Source of the DNA: Cyanophora paradoxa | Taxonomy: Eukaryota > Glaucocystophyceae > Cyanophorales > Cyanophoraceae | Assembly: GCA_004431415.1 (NCBI GenBank) | Contig: QPMI01000393.1 | Coordinates: 23,830-87,829 of the forward strand | Direction of reading: 5' to 3' | Length of the DNA: 64,000 bases | Shown: positions 53,990 to 64,000 of the stretch, piece by piece | Position numbering within the stretch: the stretch's first letter is position 1 | Layout of the letters: the number at the start of each line of letters is the position of its first letter | Notes under the pieces: generated by a model | The model's input: the letters and a program-made list of their open reading frames with translations, nothing else | The model's database searches: none | Told to the model about the DNA's origin: nothing | Made by a program: the position numbers and the translations under genes

Positions 53990-55880
53990 CTTACAATCAG
54001 CTCAGCATATGGCTAATTATATAACTGGCCATGGAGTTCGAAGCTTAAGCTGCCACTGAGCCTGCCAGGCCGGGCCGCAGGCATATTGAATTTACTGGTG
54101 GCGCGAGAATGCCACAGCGACGAGGGAACAAGCAACGGAAGCCAGCGCGCCCCAGACAGAAGGCGCTTGCGCGCCTGCCAGGCTCGACACGAATGGCCTG
54201 CGCCCGACCCGGACAGAATGCAATGCCGTCAACCCTCGAGCAGATTGCAATTGCACAAATAAATATTGCAATGAATGCGAGTAATGACGCACACGTTGAC
54301 GGTCCCGGTCGACGTCCACTGGAAGGCCTGCGCATATGGAAAAAACAATTGACGAAAGGGGCACGTGCACCGATCATGGAGACTATGAGATGTGAATTAT
54401 TGAATTTTCGCGCACGTTCGCGAGGGTGAACATCTGCATGAAGCGAACACAAACCCAGTGAGCCTTGAGACAGGGGCCAGAGCGGAGAGTGATCGTATAT
54501 AAATATTTATAATTGATTGAGTGGACTCACTTGGAAGGCATCGTTGACGCTCTTGATCTGGAGGCTGTAGCCAGTGCCTTGGGAGAATTGGAGGAGGCTA
54601 CGCGTCGTCTGCCGGTTGCAGTTCGACGAGAAGGGCGGGACACCTGCGCACGCGCGTATGCGTGATAATAATAATAAGCTTATATTTAAGATCAGAAATG
54701 ACAATTTGTGCGGGAGCCTGAGCGGAGCAACATTTTAATTTACGCACGGAAGGCGATCTCGGTCGAAGAGACGATGCGGGGGTTGAGGGCGGGGCAGCTC
54801 ACGCCGGACGACGAGACGATCTGGACCTCGATCGGCTCCCCGACTGGGAACCCTTCACCGTAAAGGATCACTTCTCCGCCCGTCTGCGCATGCGTGAACA
54901 CAGGACATCAAAATCGGCTGCAGCTGCAGGGGTCTTTTGGCGTCCAGCAAATTAAACAGCGTGTCCAGCAATTTTGCAAACAGCGCGGGCCGTGCGCACG
55001 GGAGGGGCCTGGATGACGGGGCGCGGGAGGCGGGCGGTGTTGGTCGCGTCGAACTCGAGGGTGGTGCCGGGCAGGCCCGTGCTGACGCCTTGCACGATGA
55101 TTCTCGTGATGTTGATCGTCTGCGGGTGTGCAACGGCAAAGGCGCATGGGACTCGCGTTAGTTCGAAGGGCGAAAAATACTCGATTTCAATTCCGTGTAC
55201 CTTGTGGATCGCGGGCGTAGCCGGCTTGGCGGTGGGCGCCGGCGACGGCGTGGCTGTGGGAATCGGAGCAGTGGGAGGCGTGGTTGGGTTCGCGATCGTT
55301 GGAGGGTTGGGGGTCGGGGTTGCGATCGCAGCGGCGGCGGTGGAGGGCGACGGGCTCGGGCTCGGGCTCGCGATTGCGGAGGGGGTCGGCGATGGGCTGG
55401 GGCTGGGCGAGGGAGACGGGGAGGCGGACGGCGAAGGCGACGGCGTGGCTGGGAACACGCAGACGTTGCTCACGTTCGTTAAAGGCGCCTGGCAGGCGCA
55501 CGCGGGGCGCGTGAATGTGCCCGCCTTTTGGAGCAAACTCCGGCGACCGGGTACCGTCGACGTCCGACCAGCTGCATCTACGGTCACGGTGCGGTACATC
55601 GCCTGCCCTTCTGTGCAGTTCAAGACGCAGTACTGCGGGGTGCCAACGGGAGGGCCCCAGTCGGTGCTGCTTCCTTCCGCCCAAGAAACGGTCACGTTGG
55701 GAGCGTTGCAATCGCAACCGCCGTTGGCGCCGGAGGCTCCTGTAGGTTGGCTGACTGACGCATCGCACTCTACGCCGAATGAGACAACGCTAGCGCTGAC
55801 AGCGGAGATGCCGAATGCCGCGATGGCGGCGGCGAGAAGCAGCACGGCTGCGAGCTTCGAATTCGCCATCGATATCCGAT
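53990..55880. repeat. Segmental duplication block B, part 1
   Basis: Direct-orientation counterpart of 9890-11760, about 44 kb away. Exons are better conserved than introns. Confidence 0.85.
54383..55869 (-). CDS. Secreted Ser/Pro-rich surface protein, copy B (five exons)
   Basis: Start at 55869 (MANSKLAAVLLLAAAIAAFG signal peptide). It has the same five-exon layout as copy A, with stop at 54383-54385 after MFTLANVREN. The Cys-rich module and (Ser-Pro)n tract are conserved but the SP tract is shorter; Cys positions are kept while linker residues differ, which suggests that both copies are under selection. Role as for copy A: surface or matrix protein. Confidence 0.75.
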
Positions 55881-57990
55881 GATCGATATCGATCCGATGA
55901 TCCCCGGGCCCGGCCGGCGCCGCGGATCGGGGGATTCGCCGGGTCGATCGCGTCGTGCCGGGTCTACTATAGCTACCAGTAGGCCTAGGATAGCGGCCTG
56001 GGACTCACTGAGTCAGTGACTCGTGACCGTCGGACTCCCGCCGGGCCCGGGGGCCGGGACTACCGTAGTACCGGACCAGTAGTACCGGTACTGGTACTCT
56101 ACTTGTAACTCTAGCCTCTACTACTGGCCCTCTAGGGCCTAGGCCCCTCAGCGGCAGGCTCAGCCGCCAGTCTCAGAGTCGATACCGTGTAACAGGAAAA
56201 TACTGGACGCTGATGATTAGTGGAGCCGGAAATTAGTGGACCAAACTTTTGACTCAGTCCACTAATTTCAAGCTCCACTAATTTCCTGATGGGACGCCGA
56301 CTCATACAGTACCCCCCACAAATCAACGCCCCATATATACAAGCCTGAAACTTTTTAAAAGTTTTACGATCCACTAATGTCGGGCTCCAGTACGGTATTT
56401 CGCCTGTACCGTACGTGGGATCCAGAGGGCCAAGTTTTACGATCCACTACTCCGCCAGTTTTTTACGATAAACCCGAAAATCCTGTCGAAAATTAGTCCG
56501 CCAGCGTCTTGATTTCGACACCCTGCGACTTCGCCATAGAGAGGTCAGCCGCTGGTACCCTTCTCTCCATACAAAGGCTTAATTCGCCAGTGTCAAATAT
56601 TCGACAGCGCGAGGGTCTGGCGAATATAGTCGAAATTGAACGCTGGCGGAAATTCGTACGTTTACAGTACTGTAACAGTAGTACTGTTACGTACGAATAT
56701 CCGCCAGCGTTTAATTTCGACTACTAGTATATTCGCCAGACCGTCGGACCCTCGGTCCCTCGCGCTGGCGAATCGAATATTTGACGCTGGCGAATTGAGC
56801 CGCTGAGCTTTTGTATGGAAAAAGGGGTACTAGCGGCTAACTCGTCTCAGAGTCTATGGCGAGGGTCGCGCGGGGTGGCGAAATCAAGACGCTGGCGGAG
56901 TAATTTTCGCCAGGATTTCCGGTTTTTGGCGAATTAAAGTGCCGGCGGATATTCCGGAGCCGGGCGGCCCAGGGCCCAGGCCCCAGGCGGGCCAGGCCCC
57001 GCCGGCCCGGCGCCGGCGGCGCGCGCCGGCGCCCCGAGCTAAGCTACTAGGAGGCCGGATAAGTTGAAGCCTTAACTCTTGGCAAGTGCGCAAGTACTAC
57101 TAGCCTAGTACTAGCCTACTACTAGGCTACCTCTAGCTCTATAGCTAGCTAGCTCGTACAGTAGCTAGCTCGAGTCATGATCGATCATGTACGTGTACAA
57201 GTACTAGTCAGTTTTCTGTTGGACGGAAACTCAGTTTCCGGTTGGCCGGATCCGATGATAACGAGTCACGAGACTCACGACAACGTAGGTGTAATTTTTT
57301 TTGTCATGATCAGTTCTGACTCAGTGAGTCATCACTGACTCATCAGTTCGAATTCGCGCCCGAACTTCAAAAGCTTCGTCAATTCGCCGCGGCGCGTACC
57401 GTACGTATACCCGGGTATATACGGTCCGTACGGCGTATACCTATACGGTACCGCCGTACCGGTACCGTACCGTACCGCGGCCGCCGGCCGTACGTACCGT
57501 AGACTGTGGTGGCAGTGTGGTCCGTAGTAACAGCGTACTACGGTACCAGTCAGGCTAGCTCGGGCGAGGTCCGCCAGATCATCCAGGTTCGCTGTCCTTG
57601 TCCCCTCCTCATTCTTTCATTCTGACTCGCCCCATGGCCGGGCGCCATGGCCAGGGGAAGAGGGGCGTACATGGGGTACCCCCCCCTCAAGCATTTGACA
57701 AATATTTGACCTAGCCGAGGGGCCAAGCATTTGAGCCGGCCGGCTCGGGTGCTTGGCTTGGCTTGACTCCGGAAGGCCAAAATTTGGCTTGGCTTGGCTT
57801 GAAGCCGGGGGGGGTCAAGCATCAGGCCTACCGGCCCAACGGGGTCGCGCAAACTAAACAATTTAAACCTCCACAGGCGGGGAAGCATGAGGGGTACACC
57901 CGCGCATTCGGACCTACGGCGGGTCCGATATCGATATCGATATATACGCTCGGACTCCAACGTTAACGTTGACCCCGCACTGCGGCAGCC
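55881..57990. other. Gene-poor spacer in block B
   Basis: No credible gene. It contains short inverted repeats near 56215-56305 (ATTAGTGGAGC/GCTCCACTAAT type), the large fold-back at 56471-56923, and a dense run of overlapping CGTAC/GTACCG palindromes at about 57395-57500. Confidence 0.45.
56471..56923. repeat. Large fold-back element
   Basis: Two arms of about 200 bp pair imperfectly around a centre near 56675 (CAGTACTGTAACAGTAGTAC). CCGCCAGCGTCTTGATTTCG at the left matches CAAGACGCTGGCGGAGTAAT reversed at the right. A typical foldback or MITE structure; no coding. Confidence 0.75.
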
Positions 57991-58382
57991 TAGACCTTCA
58001 ACGTTGACCCGGCAGGGCAGGGCCGGCGGCGGCCCATGCGGTTCGCGATTGACGGGTTCTGGATCGCGTCTGCGAGTTGCGCACTCGTCGCCATATGCTT
58101 TTGGGCGTTCTGCGGCTGGCCACGGACTCCAGGCCTGGCGATAGGGGCACTCGCTGATCATGACTTGGACCACGAGCTCGACCACGCGCATGCGCACGAG
58201 CTCGAGCTCGTCTGCTGGTGGCTCCAGCGGGCTACGCGTCCCGGCCTGCTCGGACCTCCGGACGATCTCTATGTTCGAAGTGAGCACATCTAGATCTTTC
58301 GAATTCCTGTCTCAGGACCCGGGCCAGCTGGCCTCGGCAACGTTGACGCAAGCTTACGTATACACCCCGCGCGCGGGCCTAG

Positions 58383-61300
58383 GGCTGGTCCGTTACGTGC
58401 GAGATGATGTCGACGTCGGAGCTGCGCTTACGCACGCCCTCCGCTGCCTGTCGGCGCGGCTGGAAGACCGGCGACTCGGATTCGTCGCGGCGTTCAAGAC
58501 CCTCGCCGTGGCGCTCCGCATCATCGACGGCACAGCTGCAGCTGCGGATGCCAGGCCTAGCTATAGGGCCCGCGGCCGATCGGCCATGAATTCGAAACAA
58601 ATGCACGGTACGCGTACGCCCGCGCCGTGCGCGTGCGCATGCATATATATGTGGGCAATATTAATCATGATCACATGCATATGTACTTATATAATTCCGA
58701 ACGCGCAGCGAACACGACGACGCGGCAGGCGTTGGATGAGATATCGATGACAGCCGCCGTTGAAGCGCTCCCCGCGCGGTGGGACCGGGCGGTAAATCCA
58801 GCCGAAAGAGGGGATCCCGAGCAGCAAGACGCGTCTGCGGTTGCGATCATTCAAGAGTCGATCTCCGTCCTGTCGTCTCTCGTCGCCGTGCTCGCAGAGA
58901 AGCTGCGAGCGCTGTCGAGCCCTGATACCGATTCTGCATATGTCGGCCGGGGCGCCTGCCAGTGCGTCGATCCGATCCGGACACCTATACGCCGCAATCC
59001 GATCATCTAGATCTCACGCCATAATACGTAATTGTATAATTATTTCTACAATTTTCTCTCGCAGGGGCGCTCGTGGCTTGCAGAAATTGACAAGAGCACT
59101 CAACGTGGTCCCTGTCATTGGAAAGGCCCTGCAAGTGGCCCTCTGGTGCGCTCTGTTCTCTCACTTCACCATGTATCAATATTTGACGGATCCGAATACA
59201 TATCGACGCCGCTGACGTCGACGGGGCTGGGGCTGGCCTGGGCGCCGTCTGGGGCAGGCACGCGGACGGGCGCCGGGCGCTGGAGGAGGACGCGGTGCTG
59301 TCCGCGGGCCCCGACGAGAGTTCCTCTGACTGGGAGGTCATCTCCCGCCAGGCGAGTTTACATTTAGAAAACTTATATTATCGAGACGTACAATTTTGGA
59401 AGCGACTGACCGCAACATTATCAAGCAGAAGGCTGCGGCGCTACCTCTGCTGCTGTGCGAGGCCAGGGCGGTGCTCGGCTCCGCACTGGCCTGCCTCGGG
59501 GATCTAGATCTAGATCTACAAGGTGCGCATATATATGCTCTTGTGCTCTTGGGGGAGCGTTGTGAGCTCTTGTGAGCTCCAGCTGTTGCGAGCTTTGTAG
59601 CAGCCCCCCGGCGCCCGCTAAGCTATAGCCAGACTTTATAATGGATAAACATTGTGTCTCCGATCCGTATTTAATTTGCTGACTGCGTGAAGCTTCAACT
59701 TCCTCGCAGGAGTTTGAGCTCAAGGCCAGTCGCGAGATCGTTCGCACAGCACACCGTTCGCTGCTGGTAAATTACATTGCTCGATCGCGAGAGGCAGGTG
59801 TTAATGATCATGCTCATGATCATGATCATGATACGTGCACGCAGGCGTTTTCGCGAGAGGCTGAAAAGATACGCCAAGTGCGAGATGCGGGGATTGGTTT
59901 GCCCGACCTAAATCATGAAAATGAGGACGAGCTCAAATTTGAAGTAAGCTTGCTTTGCGCATGCTTATAATTACACCAATATTTAATTTGAAACATAGCT
60001 AATATTATATTCCTGAGCTCGAGCTCATGATCGATCGCGTATACGTACAGAATTCGAACTTCGACCATGCGCATCAAGCCTACCGGCCTTGCGATTGGGA
60101 GACCTTCGAGTTCTCCCGGCCGAAAGGAGATGGCCAGGATGATCTCGAATGGGCCGAGGCCGGATTCGAATTACCGCATCGAAACTTCGACACGTGGAGA
60201 ATCGACACCCGAAAGGTGCGTATGTGCATGCGCACTAAGATAGTATACACACCTGCAAGCTGCAGCTGATTTGAGCGTGCAGTTGAGACTTGGCAAGCGA
60301 ATTGCGCGAGACACCGGCGGACACGATGACACGCTCGTCGAAGTGTTTCAAGGACAATACAGAGGTTCGTTAAATAAATTGGGCCTGTGAACACACTCGT
60401 GATCAAGCTTTGACGGCTTCGCGATTGCAGGCAAGGACGTCGCCGTGAAGAGGATGACGCACAGGGACGAGTACGCGCACGCCGCCTCGGACACCGAGCG
60501 GCAGATGTTCCTCAGGCTGCGGGGCGAAGCAAAGCTGCACTGGTGCGTTTCGAGTCCGATAGATCGCGATTAAAACATATTCGACAATATTAATGCATAT
60601 GCCACTTTCACGATCATCGACATCCCATAATGATCATGCTCGAGCTCGATTGCGAGCTCATGTTAACGTCGTGCAGGTCCCTGCAGTCTCCGCGGGTCGT
60701 CGCCCTCGTCGGGGCTTCGCTTAGGCCCCCCGGCCCCGTGCTCGGTGAGGGGCTCTTGCCGTAATACCGTAGAAGTACGAAGGAGGGTTAATTTAAATCC
60801 AACAGTCACGGAGTACATGGCACGAGGGAACTTGAAACAGATTATTCGGGTGCGCTTTGCGCTTGCACTTGCAATTGCGCGTTTATATCAAATAATTACT
60901 TGAAGCATAATATATATAAAATAATCATGCGCACACGCGCGATAAGATTCAAATGAGAAACCCGCGTGATATTATTAAATATTCCAAAATCACGCGCTCG
61001 TGCACGCGTACATTTACTTCAAATTTAAATCATCACATTCGAATTTCAATTTGCAGAACAGCTCCTTAATCCAGGCGCTGGACTGGAGTAGGATCGTGAT
61101 GATGGCTCTTCAGGCTTCCGAAGGTGCGAGAACTGTTGATATGCATATGACTGATCATAATTTTGAATCGTTTGTTCTGCGCCCAGGCCTGCATTTTCTC
61201 CACAGCAGAGCGCCCCCTGTGATACACAGAGACGTCAAGGTGTGCGATTTGTGAAGCCTACGCGCGTCGTTTACTGATACTTCAGCATACGCATATTCCA

Positions 61301-62179
61301 ATCTAATTTCTTGACCATGTGATTAGTCGGAGAATTTCTTTGTTGTGCGTAAATGATCGTTTACAAGTTGCATACGCATTCTCGATTCGGATCTGACTGT
61401 GCAGGAACATAGGACGACCGGTTTAACGTCAAGATTGGCGGTCCGTTAACGCTACCCATTTCTTAAGCTTGTCCTCGAGTTTTGTTGGGGATGTGGTTTG
61501 ATGCTTTGCGCAGACTTGGGTCTTGCGCGATCGCTCTTAGATGGGCCTCTGTCGCAGGAGGGAATCCACCCCGTCGGCGACCGCCACGTACGTGTACCCC
61601 TCTTCCGTTCGAATAAAATTATAATTAATATGAATAGTGCATTTGTGATCGAGCTCACGCTCGCCGCTCATGATCACGCTCAATTCCGTTCAAAAACCAT
61701 TTCGTCTCATGCGCGGCGGCCGCGGGCAGTACCGGGCGCCGGAGGTGGAGCGGATGGGGCCGTACAGCGAGCAAAGCGACGTGTTCGGCCTCGGGGTCGT
61801 CCTCTGGGAGCTCCTCGCCCGCCGCCCCGTCGACGGCTGGGTCCGCCACGAGCACGTGCGCCCACCCCGTGAGCTCTCAACTAAATACCTATCGCAATTG
61901 GCTCAGCTTTTAGTTTTCCCACCCGTTTTATATTGCAACGTTGATCATGACGTGATCATGATCGATATCAACATTGCGCAGATCAGAGCGCGGGTAATGG
62001 AGGGGGGCGAGCGGCCGCCCGTCCCGCCCGACCTTCCGCCCGCCCTCGCGGGGCTCCTCGCGCGCTGCTGGGCCGAGGACCCTTCCGCCCGGCCCCCCAC
62101 CGCCGAGATCGTGGACACCCTGCGGCAGGCGGTAGACGTCGCAGCAGCTGCAGTATCGATGAGCCCTATACTTAACTAG
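58383..62179 (+). CDS. TKL-like protein kinase with N-terminal helical region, copy B
   Basis: Paralogue of the kinase at 15730-19652 with the same exon order. N-terminal helical exons begin at about 58383 (LVRYVRDDVDVGAAL). Kinase motifs: GKRIARDTGG, VAVKR, HRDVK (about 61227-61241), the 18-nt micro-exon SENFFV (61327-61344), DDRFNVKIG (61413-61440), DLGLARS, YRAPEV and RCWAEDPSARPP; stop 62177-62179. The C-terminus is a few residues longer (AAAAVSMSPILN). All catalytic residues are kept. Introns have diverged from copy A and lack its polypyrimidine tract. The start codon is unresolved. Confidence 0.8.
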
Positions 62180-62774
62180 GCCTTGACGACATGTGTAAAT
62201 ATGTACTACTGCACGCACAGATTGCATTAGCATGCATATGCGCATGCATATGACCTGGCCCCCCATATGCACGGCCAACGGGGGGCTCTTTAATCGAGAC
62301 CGAGATCCTTACATGGCGTTTCATGATTAGGCGCATCCCTAGCTAACCACAATTACTTGAAAGCCCCTCAGGTATCCTAGCTATAGCAAGCAACATGAAA
62401 CATGAATTCATTCTTGCCATCACATATAGAAGTCCTATGCGAAAATCTCGCTAACTATTAATTAAATGGGCGCGGGGGCGCCGGGCGGGCGGATCGGCAG
62501 CCATGCCCGAGCCTGCAGTGCCAGATGCGCCTGACAGCAAGCCCGGTCCAAGGCCTAGGCCTAGGAATCTCAGCCACAGCATCGTCCACGCTGAACAACA
62601 TCCACTGCTAACATAAATGGAAATGGGGACTGCCTCGAATCCCCGCAAAAACATGCAACTCTGCGAACTAGAAAGAAACTACCTCGTGAAAAAGAGAGGC
62701 GCCTCAGAGTCTCGCGCCCAAGCAAAAACGCTGGTCCGAAAAAGATTGTGGGAACGGTAGCAGCTCAAATGAAA
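62180..62774. other. Spacer between convergent kinase B and FN3 genes
   Basis: About 590 bp; no gene or repeat recognised. Confidence 0.4.
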
Positions 62775-64000
62775 TCAGAGGTGCTCGATGATGCCCACGT
62801 GGATGGCCTGCGCACTAAGTGAGCGACGGGGGAAGGGCGGAGGAGGGTACGCGTGCGGGCGCGCCTCTGTGTAGTGCTCCTCGAGCGTCGTGACCTCGAC
62901 GGTGTTAGTAATGGGCCCGGGTACGTCTCCCTTGAAGATAGCCTGCGGGGAACGGTCAAGAGGAAGGGGGTACGCGTAACGAACAGGGGTACGCTGCGCG
63001 CCTGCACGCAGAACTCGTAGAGAGTGTTCGGCTCGAGCCCGGTCACGACGTGCACGACCGGCCGCTTGCGCACCGCCTCCGCCTGGGGATCCTGCACGCG
63101 TACCCCCCATTCGCTCGGGCCCCGAGAACGTGGGGGTACGGGCTCTCGCACATCGATCGGCAGGTCGAAGGGTACGACGTTGTCGGCAACGAGGTCGCCG
63201 TCCTGGTACACCTGCGAAAGCGCGTGCAGGTTCGAATCCGGACGGAGGGAATGTTGAACACGAAGGGGGGTACGTGTACGGACCTGGTAGTGGTCGACGT
63301 CCGGAAGCTCCAGGCGATTGAACTGCGAAGCAGACGCGCGCGCGCGCACCACCATCAGGGCAAGGGAAAACGAGAAAAACGAGGGGGGAGGGGAAGAAGC
63401 GAAGGAACCTCGAGGACGGCGTTGTCGGCCTGCACGTCGGCGACGCGGACAGCGAAGGGAGCCCGCATGGAGCGGCCGCTGGGGACGCCGGGCGTCGTCG
63501 CGAGCACGGGGCTCGGCACCGTCGCGACGGCCTTGCCGCCCGAGAGCGCCGTCACCGAGATCGCGTAGGTCGTGCTGGGGGAGAGCCCCTGGAGGACGTA
63601 GGGGATCGGGTCCTCGCGCCGGGGTAGAGGCACGAAGTTGCGCGGCCTCACGACCCCGATCTTCACGCCGTCCACGAAGACCTGCCGTACCCCCCCCCCT
63701 TTCAGAAGATGGGGGTGAGGGGGAGGAGATGGGGGTACGTGCGCGCCTCGTACTCGTCGATCTCGACGGAGGTCGGCAGGCCCTCCGGTCGCTTCCACTC
63801 GACCGCCGCGCTCCGGGACTGGGTACAGTTGAGAATGGGGTACAGGGGGTACACGAGTTGGAGAGGGGGGGTACCTGGACTTCCTTGAGCTCGATTCCAA
63901 AGGTGACGGTCTCCGGAGGGGAAGGAAGGAGGCGGGGGGTAGGGGCCCGCGGCGGGAGGACGGCGACGGAGACGGGGGTAGAGGAGAGGCCGTCCAAGTC
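62775..64000 (-). CDS. Fibronectin type III-domain protein, 3' portion (5' truncated by window end)
   Basis: Minus-strand exons: from beyond 64000 to 63875, 63818-63739, 63681-63409, 63322-63284, 63211-63140, about 63095-62990, about 62960-62860, and a last exon ending AIHVGIIEHL with stop 62775-62777. FN3 signatures: AAVEWKRPEG, YVLQGLSPSTTYAISVTAL, VVTGLEPNTLYEFCVQA, GPITNTVEVTTLEE, so at least two FN3 modules. Introns use gtaccc donors. FN3 modules mediate protein contacts, often outside the cell. The gene's start and any further domains lie beyond the window. Confidence 0.75.

Noticed and set aside
54937-55882. Plus-strand open frame of about 300 residues in block B
   Set aside because: Same antisense shadow as in block A.
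1-64000. tRNA or rRNA genes
   Set aside because: I saw no cloverleaf or rRNA-like sequence on either strand; short structured RNAs could be missed by eye.

Overview
This window is nuclear DNA of a GC-rich unicellular eukaryote carrying one large, AT-rich, virus-like mobile element. The host genes have many short GT-AG introns, often with gtgcg or gtaccc donors and cgcag acceptors. Their products are a TerC membrane protein, a secreted peroxidase/oxidoreductase fusion, Ser/Pro-rich surface proteins, TKL-like kinases, a kinesin-light-chain-type TPR protein and an FN3 protein. I cannot fix the lineage from the sequence; a free-living protist or alga is the safe statement.

Layout. At 133-2398 (-) lies a TerC-family gene. 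Divergent from it, at 2662-8776 (+), a gene of about 22 exons appears to encode one polypeptide made of an animal-type heme peroxidase, a DOMON domain, cytochrome b561, cytochrome b5 and a ferredoxin/cytochrome-b5 reductase. This Duox-like electron chain is built from unrelated parts. A Ser/Pro-rich secreted protein gene (10243-11737, -) and a kinase gene (15730-19652, +) form block A, with MITE-like inverted repeats between them. The same pair recurs as block B (54383-55869, - and 58383-62179, +). Between the blocks lies a TPR gene on the minus strand, split by the mobile element: 3' part 19877-21708, 5' part from 49520 to about 50350. A 5'-truncated FN3 gene (62775-64000, -) closes the window.

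The mobile element (21709-49513, 27,805 bp) is a Maverick/Polinton or polinton-like virus. It has 1,359-bp terminal inverted repeats and a 6-bp target duplication (ATAGGG), and it sits in what looks like an intron of the TPR gene. It encodes a double-jelly-roll-type major capsid protein, two penton/minor-capsid-like proteins, a packaging ATPase, an AEP primase-SF3 helicase, a protein-primed-type DNA polymerase B and an rve integrase. The right half is attachment and cargo: a patatin lipase fused to a discoidin-like domain, a 1,111-residue fibre with HxH repeats, four paralogous spike-like proteins (two with C1q-like heads), zinc-binding small proteins, and an S-adenosylmethionine decarboxylase whose 3' end runs into the right inverted repeat.

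Two things limit interpretation. First, eight element genes in the left and middle part contain twelve frame interruptions. All are in the -1 direction and most lie at homopolymer runs, while the right part has none. Either the consensus lost bases, the element is decaying, or frameshifting is used. Second, host exon boundaries were placed by eye from splice signals, frame and family motifs, so 5' ends in particular are approximate.
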